Source of the DNA: Bacillota bacterium
GTDB taxonomy: Bacteria; Bacillota; Clostridia; Oscillospirales; Ruminococcaceae
Direction: 5' to 3'
DNA: 14,571 bases
NCBI GenBank assembly: GCA_023429685.1
Contig: JAEZDF010000095.1
Span: 1 to 14,571 of the forward strand
Shown here: piece by piece, positions 1 through 7,233 of the stretch
Layout: every line of letters begins with the position of its first letter
How positions within the stretch are numbered: position 1 is the first letter of the stretch
Program-made: the position numbers and the translations under genes
Notes under the pieces: generated by a model
The model's input: the letters and a program-made list of their open reading frames with translations, nothing else
The model's database searches: none
Told to the model about the DNA's origin: nothing

Positions 1-4
1 ATAC

Positions 5-10
5 TATAAT
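5..10 (+). promoter_or_regulatory. -10 box of the metK promoter
   Basis: TATAAT lies 21 bases before the first riboswitch stem, so transcription would start near 16-18, just ahead of the aptamer. The -35 box would fall left of the window and cannot be checked. The hexamer is perfect and its position relative to the riboswitch is right for a SigA-type promoter. Confidence 0.6.
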
Positions 11-27
11 GGTACTAGACAATTGAA

Positions 28-126
28 TATCTCCTTATCAAGAGTGGTGGAGGGACTGGCCCTGTGAAACCCGGCAACCTGCAGATGTAAGGTGCCAATT
101 CCAGCGTTAAAACGATAGATGAGGCT
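28..126 (+). promoter_or_regulatory. SAM-I (S-box) riboswitch aptamer
   Basis: The S-box signature is present: CTTATCAAGAG (34-44), a purine-rich GGTGGAGGGACTGGCCC helix with kink-turn, then TGAAACCCGGCAACC and a GGTGCCAATTCCAGC helix. Helix P1 forms from CTC/TTATC (31-33, 35-39) with GATAG/GAG (114-118, 121-123). The family binds S-adenosylmethionine and lowers expression when SAM is plentiful. Placement directly before metK, whose product makes SAM, gives simple end-product feedback. The 3' strand of P1 overlaps the antiterminator at 118-125, so SAM binding frees the terminator. Confidence 0.96.
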
Positions 127-138
127 ACAATAAACTTT

Positions 139-172
139 AAACGCCTCATCCTTATCGGTTGAGGCGTTTTGT
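139..172 (+). terminator. Riboswitch-controlled terminator before metK
   Basis: AAACGCCTCA (139-148) pairs with TGAGGCGTTT (160-169), followed by a U-rich tract. The competing antiterminator pairs GATGAGGC (118-125) with GCCTCATC (143-150), which uses the 5' half of the terminator. This is the standard SAM-I OFF-switch: SAM stabilises P1, P1 removes the antiterminator strand, and the terminator forms before metK is reached. Confidence 0.93.
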
Positions 173-261
173 TTATTCAGTATAAAAGCGGCGTATCTGC
201 CGCCGCGAAAAAAGCAACACTAACGTTGTTGCGTAACGATTTGCAATGGAGGAAAACAGAT

Positions 262-1437
262 ATGTCCAAGATGCTTTTTACATCCGAGTCGGTCACCGAG
301 GGTCACCCCGATAAGGTGTGCGACCAAATTTCAGACGCCGTACTGGATGCGATTCTTGCCCAAGACCCACTGGCACGAGTGGCGTGTGAGACCGCCGTCA
401 CCACCGGAATGGCACTATTGATGGGCGAAATTACCTGCAACTGCTATGTGGATATTCCTAAGCTTGTGCGTTCGGTGATTCAGGAGATTGGCTACGACCG
501 CGCAAAGATTGGTTTTGATGCCACCACCTGTGCGGTTCTGACCTCTATCGACGAGCAATCGCCCGATATCGCGATGGGCGTAAACCGCGCGCTGGAAACC
601 CGCGAAAGCGATGCCAACGACACCGGCGCGGGCGATCAAGGCATGATGTTCGGTTACGCGTGCGACGAGACCAAAGAGCTGATGCCTATGCCCATCTCGC
701 TTGCGCACGGTCTTGCAAAGCGCCTTGCCGCAGTACGCAAGGACGGTACACTGCCCTATCTGCGTCCCGACGGAAAAACACAGGTGACGGTGGAATACGT
801 TGACGGCGTTCCCGTGCGCGTGGATACGGTGGTCGTTTCCACCCAACACAACCCCGAGATAACACTCGAACAGATTCGCGCCGATGTGATAGAGCAGGTT
901 ATCCGCCCCGTCATCCCGGCTGAGCTGCTCGATGACAACACTCGATATTTTGTGAACCCCACCGGGCGGTTTGTGGTAGGCGGTCCCCAGGGTGACAGCG
1001 GATTGACAGGACGCAAGATTATTGTGGATACCTACGGCGGATTTTCCCGCCATGGCGGCGGCGCATTCTCGGGCAAAGACCCAACTAAGGTGGATCGTTC
1101 CGCCGCATATGCCGCGCGTTATGTGGCAAAAAACATCGTAGCCGCAAAGCTTGCTAAGCGTTGCGAGGTACAGATAGCCTACGCCATCGGCGTTGCTCAC
1201 CCCGTCTCTGTGATGGTGGACACCTTTGGCACCGGCGTTGTGTCGGATGAAGTGCTTGCTGACGCGGTTGTTCGTCTGTTTGACCTGCGCCCCGCCGCAA
1301 TCATTGAGCAGCTGGATCTGCGCAAGCCCATCTACCGCCAGCTTGCCGCTTACGGTCACATGGGACGCGAGGATCTGGGCGTATCTTGGGAGAAAACCGA
1401 CAAGTCGGACGCGTTGCGTAACGCAGTGGGGCTGTAA
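262..1437 (+). CDS. metK: S-adenosylmethionine synthetase (methionine adenosyltransferase)
   Basis: Cytoplasmic enzyme that makes S-adenosylmethionine, PPi and Pi from ATP and methionine; a tetramer in known members. The 391-aa product has normal length and the family signatures: HPDK at residues 15-18, GAGDQGMMFGYA at 122-133 and the P-loop-like GGGAFSGKD at 265-273 followed by PTKVDRS. The frame stays open upstream to a TTG at 169, but that part overlaps the terminator. I start at 262 because GGAGGA at 248-253 sits 8 bases before this ATG and the product then begins like the family (MSKMLFTSESVTEGHPDK). It is a single-gene unit controlled by the upstream SAM-I riboswitch, and the 16-bp hairpin at 1468-1503 ends it. 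Confidence 0.98.
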   Translation: MSKMLFTSESVTEGHPDKVCDQISDAVLDAILAQDPLARVACETAVTTGMALLMGEITCNCYVDIPKLVRSVIQEIGYDRAKIGFDATTCAVLTSIDEQSPDIAMGVNRALETRESDANDTGAGDQGMMFGYACDETKELMPMPISLAHGLAKRLAAVRKDGTLPYLRPDGKTQVTVEYVDGVPVRVDTVVVSTQHNPEITLEQIRADVIEQVIRPVIPAELLDDNTRYFVNPTGRFVVGGPQGDSGLTGRKIIVDTYGGFSRHGGGAFSGKDPTKVDRSAAYAARYVAKNIVAAKLAKRCEVQIAYAIGVAHPVSVMVDTFGTGVVSDEVLADAVVRLFDLRPAAIIEQLDLRKPIYRQLAAYGHMGREDLGVSWEKTDKSDALRNAVGL

Positions 1438-1463
1438 TACCAAGCCTAGTTAGAAATGCAGAC

Positions 1464-1509
1464 AAAAAACGTGTCCTGTGCCGATTGCGGTACGGGACAC
1501 GTTCATTTT
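1464..1509. terminator. Bidirectional terminator between metK and the flagellar operon
   Basis: A 16-bp stem (1468-1483 with 1488-1503, including two G-T pairs) closes on a 4-base loop ATTG. A T-rich run follows on the plus strand (CATTTTT) and an A-run precedes it at 1464-1469, giving a U-run for minus-strand transcripts. It can therefore end metK from one side and the convergent fliT-like gene from the other. Confidence 0.9.
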
Positions 1510-1521
1510 TATGGATCAATG

Positions 1522-2007
1522 CTATTTCTTCTTATCGTAGGCAGAGCCAAGCGTTTGTGCCTTTGCGTCAAAGTAGGGCGTATGCGCCACACGTCGGCGA
1601 TCCGTGATATCCTTTAGCTCCTCTATCATCGCCTCTCGCTGCCGTTCCACATTACTAATGAGCTTGGCATCGATAACAGCCACATCGCGAAACGTCTCGG
1701 CCAGTTGGTTTGCCAGTGCGATTACGTCGTTAAGTTCTGTTTGCGATGCGCCTTTAAGCTTGCCGAGTGCCCTGCCGAAGTTATCATCGGATGCTGCACC
1801 AGAAACACGGTACAGCACATCGTGTACACCGCTTTCGATGAGGTTGATGTCGTCGATGATACGCTGACGCTCTTTAAGCAGTTCATCTGCCTGCTCAATA
1901 TCGCTGTTTAACAGCTGTACGGTAAGCTGCTGATATCCGCGTATGGCGGCAAGCATATTGTTAAGGCTTTCGGTCAACGCCGTGATGTCATTAGAACTGA
2001 TTGCCAT
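1522..2007 (-). CDS. FliT/FlgN-like flagellar export chaperone (tentative)
   Basis: A 161-aa, almost wholly helical protein. The core at residues 27-55 reads QLTVQLLNSDIEQADELLKE then RQRIIDDIN, resembling the helix-turn-helix core of FlgN and FliT chaperones (LL..D.E.L..LL.ERQ.LID.I). Those chaperones hold hook-associated or cap proteins for the type III flagellar export gate in the cytoplasm. Position is the main support: it is the third gene after fliD and fliS, where many Firmicutes carry fliT or an equivalent. The gap from fliS is 15 bases, and a G-rich ribosome binding site at about 2017-2021 lies inside the end of fliS. The C-terminal 25 residues are charged (AYDKKK end). It could be a lineage-specific chaperone rather than true FliT. 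Confidence 0.62.
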   Translation of the reverse strand: MAISSNDITALTESLNNMLAAIRGYQQLTVQLLNSDIEQADELLKERQRIIDDINLIESGVHDVLYRVSGAASDDNFGRALGKLKGASQTELNDVIALANQLAETFRDVAVIDAKLISNVERQREAMIEELKDITDRRRVAHTPYFDAKAQTLGSAYDKKK

Positions 2008-2022
2008 CTGCGTTTCCCCCAG

Positions 2023-2409
2023 TTAGTTTTTACGTGTCGATTTTTCAGCCGTGTCGAATGCCTCACGCAGTTCTTTCAAAATAGGGATGACTTCCAAAAC
2101 AGGCTGCGGGTCTTTTTTGATGTTCGCCGCAACAAGCTGAGATTTGGAGTAATCATAAAGCTGCGAAAGATTGTTTGAGATATCATAGCTTGAATCAAGC
2201 GAGGATTTGAGATAGGATACGATATCCTGCGCCTTTTTTAGTGAGACGTTCGCAGCCTCATAATCCTTCTCTTCCAGGTATTTCACCGAGAAGTTACAAC
2301 GCTTAATCGCTTCGTCATAGAGCTTAACAATAATCTCGCCCGGGGTGAGCGTTACGATAGACTGTTGCTTGTACTGGGCATATGCAGACGTATTCATCGT
2401 TGTCCCCAT
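2023..2409 (-). CDS. fliS: Flagellar secretion chaperone FliS
   Basis: Cytoplasmic chaperone that binds the C-terminus of flagellin and prevents early polymerisation before export. The 128-aa product has the family pattern: AYAQYKQQSIVTLTPGEIIV (N-terminal cap and first helix), KLYDEAIKRC, a charged second helix, and LYDYSKSQLVAANIKKD followed by the last helix, VIPILKELREAF. Length is typical. A second in-frame ATG at 2397 would give MNTSAYAQYKQQ, closer to the usual FliS start. The GGAG before the first ATG is only 2 bases away, so 2397 is a real alternative. It is the middle gene of the fliD operon, 81 bases after fliD. Confidence 0.94.
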   Translation of the reverse strand: MGTTMNTSAYAQYKQQSIVTLTPGEIIVKLYDEAIKRCNFSVKYLEEKDYEAANVSLKKAQDIVSYLKSSLDSSYDISNNLSQLYDYSKSQLVAANIKKDPQPVLEVIPILKELREAFDTAEKSTRKN

Positions 2410-2490
2410 TTCTCCGGCGCGAAATGTAATTTTACTTTGCTCCGCCGCTTAGCCGGAATGCAACGGATTGCGCGCATTATAAACCGAAAC

Positions 2491-4974
2491 TTATGAACCA
2501 GTGCCTGATAAGGAGGTGAGCCAAGAGCTTTGACTGTTTAACTGGGACAACGCGGTCTCCATTGCAGAGAACTGCTTCCACAAGCGCGTTTCTTCTTCGA
2601 TGAGTTTGTTTTTGAGCTGAGTAATCTTATCTTCCAGCTCTTCAAGCTGCTTTTTGTACTCGCCGTCCATATAAACCGAAGAACCGGCGGTGCGTACCAG
2701 CTTGCCGGGGTCTACTAGGCTGGATTTTGCATAATCGTCGATCAGCGTTGCAAATCGGTCAGAAAAGCCGGTTTTTGATTGGGTGAAGAAACTGGTTACG
2801 CCTTCGAGGTCTTCATTTACCACTTGCCGGAATTTTTCTTCATTGAGCGAAAGCTTCGTGCCTTCTGTTAGACTGACCGCAAACTCAAAACCCAACTTTT
2901 CTAATGAATAGCCACTTGTCTCTGATATTGAATTTAATAGTTCTTCCATCTCTGTGAGCAAGGAGTTTAGGGTGGAATCGTTTTTGAGTACGCCACTTCT
3001 CGCCTTCTCTTCCCAAAGCTTGATTTGACTTTCGGTCATATCCTCGCGCTGGGCATCGGTTAACGGGGCATAGCTTTTGAATACCTCTTCGCTCACAAGG
3101 GTCTTTATGGCGGATGACATGCTGTTATATTCATCCACGAACTTCTTCATGGTATTGACTAGCGTATCCATATCCTGAATGGATGAGATTGTTATCTTTT
3201 CGCTTGTATTTTCGCTTGTCTTTTCGTTAATCTGAAGCAATACACCATTCACAGCAAAGTTGTTGGTGTTTCGCTCAATCACCGTACCATCTTCCATTTT
3301 AATGACAGCATTGGTGCCCGCAGTGACAACCGCGTCGGACGCAGCGCCGTTAAATGCAGTGGTGCCCAGCAACGTGTTCATGGCACCGCCGCTATCCGAG
3401 AATACCATCGGCGTACTGCCATCTGACTGCAGGGCGAACACGCCGTCCTCAAACGACGCGGTTATGCCAGTTGTTGCAGTTAGGGCATTGATGCCGTTAA
3501 TCAGCTCGTCCACGGTCATATCGGAAGTATAAGCAACCGTCTCGGAGCCAAGCGTAAGCGTAAGCGTGCTTTCGGATGTAATACCCAGTGTAGCAAGCGT
3601 ACTGTTTGCAGAGGAAGCATTCGAAACGCCGCTTGCAAATCCCAGTGCGTCGAGCAGTGCGGTTTCAGCGCCTTGTTCATCAACGGTGCTTAAGGTAACC
3701 GCGCGGTTGTTGTCGGTTGCGAGGGTTAGGGTAGAACCCGTTACCTCAAAACGAACATCCGTCGTTCCAAACGCCGACTTAATCTGATTGTTAAGGGATG
3801 CAGCAACTGCTGCCAATTTTTTGTCTTGCTCCAATGCGCCATCCGGCTCGGCGAGCGATAGGGTCTTGGTAACACCGCCTATGGTAATGTCAAATGACTT
3901 GCCCGCAAGGCTGCCCCAGTCGGTGTCCAAAATGTTGGTTTCAGATGACGCGATGGATTGCTCGGTAACCGTTTTTCCGTCTATGTTTGTTACTCCTGCC
4001 GCGCTGACACCAATCATTGCGGTGAGCAGGTTTCCTTTTGTTTGATTTATCGTGATGTTGTCTCCAGTGCCCAATGCTTTGGATGACAGAGTAAAGGTGT
4101 CGTTAATGTCGGAATAGGTAAGCTTCACACCTGCTGTACTGGAGTTAATGGTGTTGACAATATCCATAACGGAACTGGATGATTTGAAGCTAAACGCTGT
4201 TCCGTTAATCGTGAATTCGTAGCTGTCGCCCACAAGCTCCTTAGCAAAAGAGGTGCCAGCGACGGTTTTTGTAATATCGACACGGTTGGATACCCCCGAT
4301 TTCAGTCCAAGGGAGGATAGGGTCGTAGCGTCGCCGGAGATAACCAACTTACTGCTGCCAGTAACAGAAATCTGCACAACTCCGGACGTTTCAGCCAATC
4401 GGACACGGGGTGCCGCTTCGGATGAGGACAGGCCAAAGGCTGACGACAGCGCCGCTTGCGGGTTATCGCCAAAGCTCACGGTTTTGCTGACGCCATCCAG
4501 AGTGAAGGTCAATGTCTTGTTTTTAAACGAATCAATAGTGCCCGCAGCAAGAATCGGACCCGACACCGCCGAACCGCTTTGCACGGTATACGCGCTCGCA
4601 ACCTGCTCGACGGCCGAAATTACAATCTTTGCGCCTGTATTGGCAGAGGTGGAGGTCGCGGTTACCGCCGATGAGCTGGATGTGGTCTTCCATGTGTTAA
4701 AGGCGGAGGTGCTGCTCAGGTTTGTGGTACCAAGTACATCGAAATAGCTGCTTTTAAACGTATTCAGCTTGTCTATAACCGAATTATAAGAGTCTTGCTT
4801 CCACTGAATCTTCTGCTTCTTTTGCATCGCCATATCGATTCTCGCCTGAGCCGAAGTGGTAAGGGATTTGATAATCGAGTTTGTGTCAATACCCGAAACA
4901 AGCCCAGCGATACCGTAAGCGCTTGTTTTGGCGGTCGATGCGTTTGTGCCGATGCCAGCAACTGAACTGAACAT
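2491..4974 (-). CDS. fliD: Flagellar filament cap protein FliD (HAP2), enlarged
   Basis: Secreted protein that forms the cap at the filament tip and guides flagellin assembly. The N-terminal domain shows IAGLVSGIDTNSIIKSL (22-38) and a coiled coil (about 40-75). The C-terminal domain (about 570-827) has APLTDAQREDMTESQIKLW (636-654), EKARSGVLKNDSTL (656-669) and a terminal coiled coil (773-812). At 827 aa it is far longer than the roughly 470-500 aa of the enteric and B. subtilis proteins. The extra middle holds two alternating module types: strand-rich segments ending GLKSGVSN (223-230) and GFASGVSN (445-452), each followed by a flagellin_IN-like segment (about 245-310 and 466-540). The ATG has AAGGAGGT 7 bases upstream. 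A perfect sigma-28 promoter drives it. Confidence 0.97.
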   Translation of the reverse strand: MFSSVAGIGTNASTAKTSAYGIAGLVSGIDTNSIIKSLTTSAQARIDMAMQKKQKIQWKQDSYNSVIDKLNTFKSSYFDVLGTTNLSSTSAFNTWKTTSSSSAVTATSTSANTGAKIVISAVEQVASAYTVQSGSAVSGPILAAGTIDSFKNKTLTFTLDGVSKTVSFGDNPQAALSSAFGLSSSEAAPRVRLAETSGVVQISVTGSSKLVISGDATTLSSLGLKSGVSNRVDITKTVAGTSFAKELVGDSYEFTINGTAFSFKSSSSVMDIVNTINSSTAGVKLTYSDINDTFTLSSKALGTGDNITINQTKGNLLTAMIGVSAAGVTNIDGKTVTEQSIASSETNILDTDWGSLAGKSFDITIGGVTKTLSLAEPDGALEQDKKLAAVAASLNNQIKSAFGTTDVRFEVTGSTLTLATDNNRAVTLSTVDEQGAETALLDALGFASGVSNASSANSTLATLGITSESTLTLTLGSETVAYTSDMTVDELINGINALTATTGITASFEDGVFALQSDGSTPMVFSDSGGAMNTLLGTTAFNGAASDAVVTAGTNAVIKMEDGTVIERNTNNFAVNGVLLQINEKTSENTSEKITISSIQDMDTLVNTMKKFVDEYNSMSSAIKTLVSEEVFKSYAPLTDAQREDMTESQIKLWEEKARSGVLKNDSTLNSLLTEMEELLNSISETSGYSLEKLGFEFAVSLTEGTKLSLNEEKFRQVVNEDLEGVTSFFTQSKTGFSDRFATLIDDYAKSSLVDPGKLVRTAGSSVYMDGEYKKQLEELEDKITQLKNKLIEEETRLWKQFSAMETALSQLNSQSSWLTSLSGTGS

Positions 4975-5041
4975 ATGAGTACCTCCTTTAGAGGATGATA
5001 ATTATCAGAAAATTACAAGTGTCATTTTCTTTATACTAATT

Positions 5042-5068
5042 TTATCGGCAGGGATCGGTATTTGTTTA
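5042..5068 (-). promoter_or_regulatory. Sigma-28 (SigD/FliA) promoter of the fliD operon
   Basis: On the minus strand TAAA (plus 5065-5068) is followed by exactly 15 bases and then GCCGATAA (plus 5042-5049). This is the textbook sigma-28 pattern (TAAA-N15-GCCGATAA). It sits 67 bases before the fliD start codon and in the right direction, so fliD-fliS-fliT-like should be late flagellar genes made after hook completion. Confidence 0.92.
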
Positions 5069-5124
5069 GCTTTTTGGGGGAGAAATTTGTAAACATTTAT
5101 ACTTAACAGCGATAAGCCTATAAG

Positions 5125-5159
5125 AAAAAAGCGCCTCTCCCTTATCGGATTGGCGCTTT
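5125..5159 (-). terminator. Terminator of the GNAT gene
   Basis: AAAGCGCC (5128-5135) pairs with GGCGCTTT (5152-5159); the A-run at 5125-5130 becomes a U-run on minus-strand transcripts. It lies just after the acetyltransferase stop codon and before the fliD promoter, so it insulates the flagellar operon. Its loop closely matches that of the metK riboswitch terminator. Confidence 0.85.
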
Positions 5160-5164
5160 GTTGG

Positions 5165-5704
5165 TTATTGATTAAACGAAAATTCTTCGCGCTTTATCTC
5201 CCACATGATCACGTTACCGTCGCGAAATAGCTCTTTCATACCCGACTTTTTGAGGATATGTATCGATGCTGCGTTATCTTCTAGGCATTCCGCCGATATC
5301 CGCCTAACACCGGGCTGCGCAAACGCCCATGCCATCGCTGCGAGTACCGCTTCGGTTGCATAGCCCTTTTCCCTCGCGCACGGCGCGATGCCGTAGCCGA
5401 TATCCACCGCCCCCAGCTCATTGGGGGCACCCTTAAACCCCACATCGCCGATGACAAGACCACTGCCCCGTTCAACTACTGCCCATGTATAGAAACCATT
5501 CGGCGGTTGGTCCTCAGACATAAAGGAGCGGATGATATCGAAATACCGCAACACATCAAGCGTAATCCAATCATCGCATAAAAGATAGCCCTGTTTTTCA
5601 AGCTCCGTCTGTGTGCCGTCAAGAAGCTGGGTCATACAGTCGTATGAAATCGGAAGCAGAAGCAACCGCTTTGTTTCGATCTTTAGTTCGTTCAAACAAA
5701 TCAC
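5165..5704 (-). CDS. GNAT-family N-acetyltransferase (RimJ/RimL type)
   Basis: A 179-aa cytoplasmic enzyme of the Gcn5-related family, transferring acetyl from acetyl-CoA to an unknown amine. It opens with IETKRLLLLPIS (9-20), the usual first strand of the Acetyltransf_3 group. The acetyl-CoA site is GIAPCAREKGYATEAV (105-120), with R111 and G114 in the R-x-x-G-x-A loop. LEDNAASIHILKKSGM (141-156) is motif B. Length is standard. The start is GTG at 5704, with AAGGA about 11 bases upstream; the leucine codon TTG four codons in is a possible alternative. It has its own promoter at 5737-5765 and terminator, so it is a single-gene unit. Nothing shows the substrate; close relatives include ribosomal-protein and general detoxifying acetyltransferases. 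Confidence 0.9.
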   Translation of the reverse strand: MICLNELKIETKRLLLLPISYDCMTQLLDGTQTELEKQGYLLCDDWITLDVLRYFDIIRSFMSEDQPPNGFYTWAVVERGSGLVIGDVGFKGAPNELGAVDIGYGIAPCAREKGYATEAVLAAMAWAFAQPGVRRISAECLEDNAASIHILKKSGMKELFRDGNVIMWEIKREEFSFNQ

Positions 5705-5736
5705 CCCATATTTGTTCCTTGCAGTTTTACTGTTTT

Positions 5737-5765
5737 AGTATACGGCAAACCAAACGGGTTGTAAA
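5737..5765 (-). promoter_or_regulatory. SigA-type promoter of the GNAT gene
   Basis: On the minus strand TTTACA (plus 5760-5765), a 17-base spacer and TATACT (plus 5737-5742). Each hexamer differs from consensus at one base and the spacing is ideal. The -10 box lies 32 bases before the GTG start. Confidence 0.72.
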
Positions 5766-5776
5766 GCGGCGCGGCG

Positions 5777-6154
5777 TCAGCGATAGCCTCGCCTTGACCG
5801 ATTATTATTCTGCTGCGGTCTTGGTACATTGCCTGCTAACGCGGTCATTTGGTTTATGCTGTTTTGCAGCTGCGAAAAGCGTTCGGTTAACGCGTTCTTC
5901 TTTGTGGCAACCGTTACCAGACTGAGAACCTGACCGAGCGAGGCAATGCGTTTAACCATCTGTGCCTCATAATCCGCTTTGGTTATTACCTTTGCCGTAA
6001 CCTTCTCTACTGTCGTTATCTGCTCTTTTACCGCAGCAAGCGACTGAAATAGCCGCTGCTTGAGCGCGGCGTTTGTAATTATGTTCATTGCGTTTTGCAT
6101 TTCGTCCGCCTGTTTAACTGCTTCTTCATATGCCGATTTGAACGTAGCCTCCAT
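5777..6154 (-). CDS. Small helical protein with basic tail, function unknown
   Basis: I do not recognise this 125-aa protein. It is predicted almost entirely helical with heptad-like hydrophobic spacing (AEQ..., LAAVKEQITTVEKV, LGQVLSLVTVA). It ends in a disordered, glutamine/asparagine- and arginine-rich tail, PRPQQNNNRSRRGYR, which could bind nucleic acid or an acidic partner. No signal peptide or membrane segment is visible. The frame opens at an ATG at 6172, but that ATG has no ribosome binding site. The ATG at 6154 has AAGGTG nine bases upstream, so I start there. It sits between the GNAT gene and the divergent trhA; its distance from the flagellar operon proves nothing. A weak sigma-28-like -10 (GCCGATAC at 6239-6246) lies upstream. 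Confidence 0.72.
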   Translation of the reverse strand: MEATFKSAYEEAVKQADEMQNAMNIITNAALKQRLFQSLAAVKEQITTVEKVTAKVITKADYEAQMVKRIASLGQVLSLVTVATKKNALTERFSQLQNSINQMTALAGNVPRPQQNNNRSRRGYR

Positions 6155-6294
6155 AAAACTATACACCTTCATTTCGAATTAAGTTTGGGTTTTCTTTGTT
6201 AGGCAACCATTCCATAATATGCGTATGCAGTTAAAAAGGTATCGGCATTACAACGCTCATAATTGAAAACAATACATACAACATAGAAAAGCTC

Positions 6295-6322
6295 TTGCAT
6301 TTTGCGAAATATGTGATACAAT
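6295..6322 (+). promoter_or_regulatory. Promoter of the trhA-like gene
   Basis: TTGCAT (6295-6300), 16 bases, then TACAAT (6317-6322) preceded by TG-A, an extended -10. Transcription would begin near 6329, leaving the ATG at 6349 only about 20 bases into the message with no ribosome binding site. This supports the later start at 6391. Confidence 0.65.
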
Positions 6323-6390
6323 AATTATATTATCTAGTTTTTATAACTATGTATAATGTTTTACATCTAATGACAGAAGGTATTTTGTAT

Positions 6391-7035
6391 ATGTATCGTC
6401 GAGCAAATGACAAGGTGAGTTTTCTTACACACTTTATCGGGGCACTACTGGGTGTGGTCGGCACGGTGTTTGTAGTGGCAAAGCCATTCTTGTTTTCCAA
6501 TATAACCGGGTTGCAGCTTGCGGCTTCCATTATATTCTGCACATCGCTGGTTGCACTTTATAGTGCAAGCGCCGCGTACCATTACGCAGATGAAACGAAG
6601 GGCATTCGGTTGTTGCTGCGCAAAGTAGACCACTCGATGATCTATGTTCTGATAGCCGGTACCTATACGCCGGTTTGTCTGGTGGTGTTTACCCAACCCA
6701 AGGGCGCATACTTCTGTGCAGGAATTTGGGCGGTTGCTCTTATTGGTGTGATTCTGAAGATTTTGTGGATTAACTGCCCTCGCATTATATCGGTAGTCAT
6801 CTATCTTATGCTGGGCTGGTCGATTCTTCTTGATATTCCCGCCATCTCACTGTTCTCCTTCGGGGGCAGGCTGTTCCTGATTCTGGGCGGAGCGTTTTAC
6901 TCCATCGGCGCATTGATATACGGCATAAAACGCCCCAATATCAGCGCAAAATTTGGGTTTCATGAGATCTTCCACATCTTTGTGTTGCTTGGTTCGTTGA
7001 TGCACTTTATCATGGTTGCATTGTACATCCTTTAA
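6391..7035 (+). CDS. trhA: Hemolysin III / TrhA family membrane protein (PAQR superfamily)
   Basis: Integral membrane protein with about seven hydrophobic segments over 214 aa, normal for the family. Characteristic pieces are LTHFIGALLGVVGT (12-25), SASAAYHY (58-65), DHSMIYVLIAGTYTP (80-94) and FGFHEIFHIFVLLGSLMH (188-205). In PAQR proteins the histidines matching H64, H191 and H195 bind zinc in a hydrolase-like site. Members have been linked to hemolysis and, in bacteria, to membrane-energetics homeostasis; the chemistry is not settled. The frame is open from ATG 6349, but AGAAGG at 6375-6380 sits 10 bases before the ATG at 6391 and the family normally begins near this point (RANDKVSFLTH). 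It is a single-gene unit with its own promoter and a strong terminator. The symbol is family-level. Confidence 0.93.
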   Translation: MYRRANDKVSFLTHFIGALLGVVGTVFVVAKPFLFSNITGLQLAASIIFCTSLVALYSASAAYHYADETKGIRLLLRKVDHSMIYVLIAGTYTPVCLVVFTQPKGAYFCAGIWAVALIGVILKILWINCPRIISVVIYLMLGWSILLDIPAISLFSFGGRLFLILGGAFYSIGALIYGIKRPNISAKFGFHEIFHIFVLLGSLMHFIMVALYIL

Positions 7036-7080
7036 CCTAGCACCCATTAAACTGCTTACTTCTTTTTTACATCTTTACTC

Positions 7081-7130
7081 AAAAAGGCAGGAAGCCCGTT
7101 TCATTTTTGAAGCGGGCTTCTTGCCTTTTT
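7081..7130. terminator. 22-bp bidirectional terminator hairpin after trhA
   Basis: Bases 7081-7102 pair with 7109-7130 along 22 consecutive positions, two of them G-T, closing on the loop ATTTTT. The stem starts with AAAAAGGC and ends with GCCTTTTT, so either strand produces a U-run at the 3' side. It ends trhA on the plus strand and also stops anything escaping from the minus-strand aminopeptidase gene. Confidence 0.9.
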
Positions 7131-7195
7131 GAAGAGTATTTTGGTTATATTCATCACTATCAATATTACTTAATGATGCGGTGTTTGCATAATAT

Positions 7196-7224
7196 GAATG
7201 CCCCTGTTCTTCACAGAGGCATTC
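7196..7224 (-). terminator. Hairpin just after the aminopeptidase gene
   Basis: GAATGCCCCTGT (7196-7207) pairs with ACAGAGGCATTC (7213-7224), 11 pairs and one mismatch, loop of five. It lies 9 bases past the aminopeptidase stop. The sequence after it on the minus strand (CATATTATG) is only mildly U-rich, so it may be a weak terminator or a 3'-end stabilising structure backed by the stronger hairpin at 7081-7130. Confidence 0.5.
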
Positions 7225-7233
7225 AAGACCTAT

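Noticed and set aside
169..261. 31-residue N-terminal extension of MetK from TTG 169
   Set aside because: It begins in the terminator stem, lacks a ribosome binding site, and the family start with GGAGGA spacing is at 262.
415..1443. A 342-aa open frame on the minus strand opposite metK
   Set aside because: It is fully antisense to an unmistakable metK, has no family motifs, and would overlap the riboswitch-controlled gene throughout; an out-of-frame shadow.
2410..2490. Possible hairpin AATG...CATT between fliD and fliS
   Set aside because: Only short broken helices form and no U-run follows; not a terminator or attenuator I can support.
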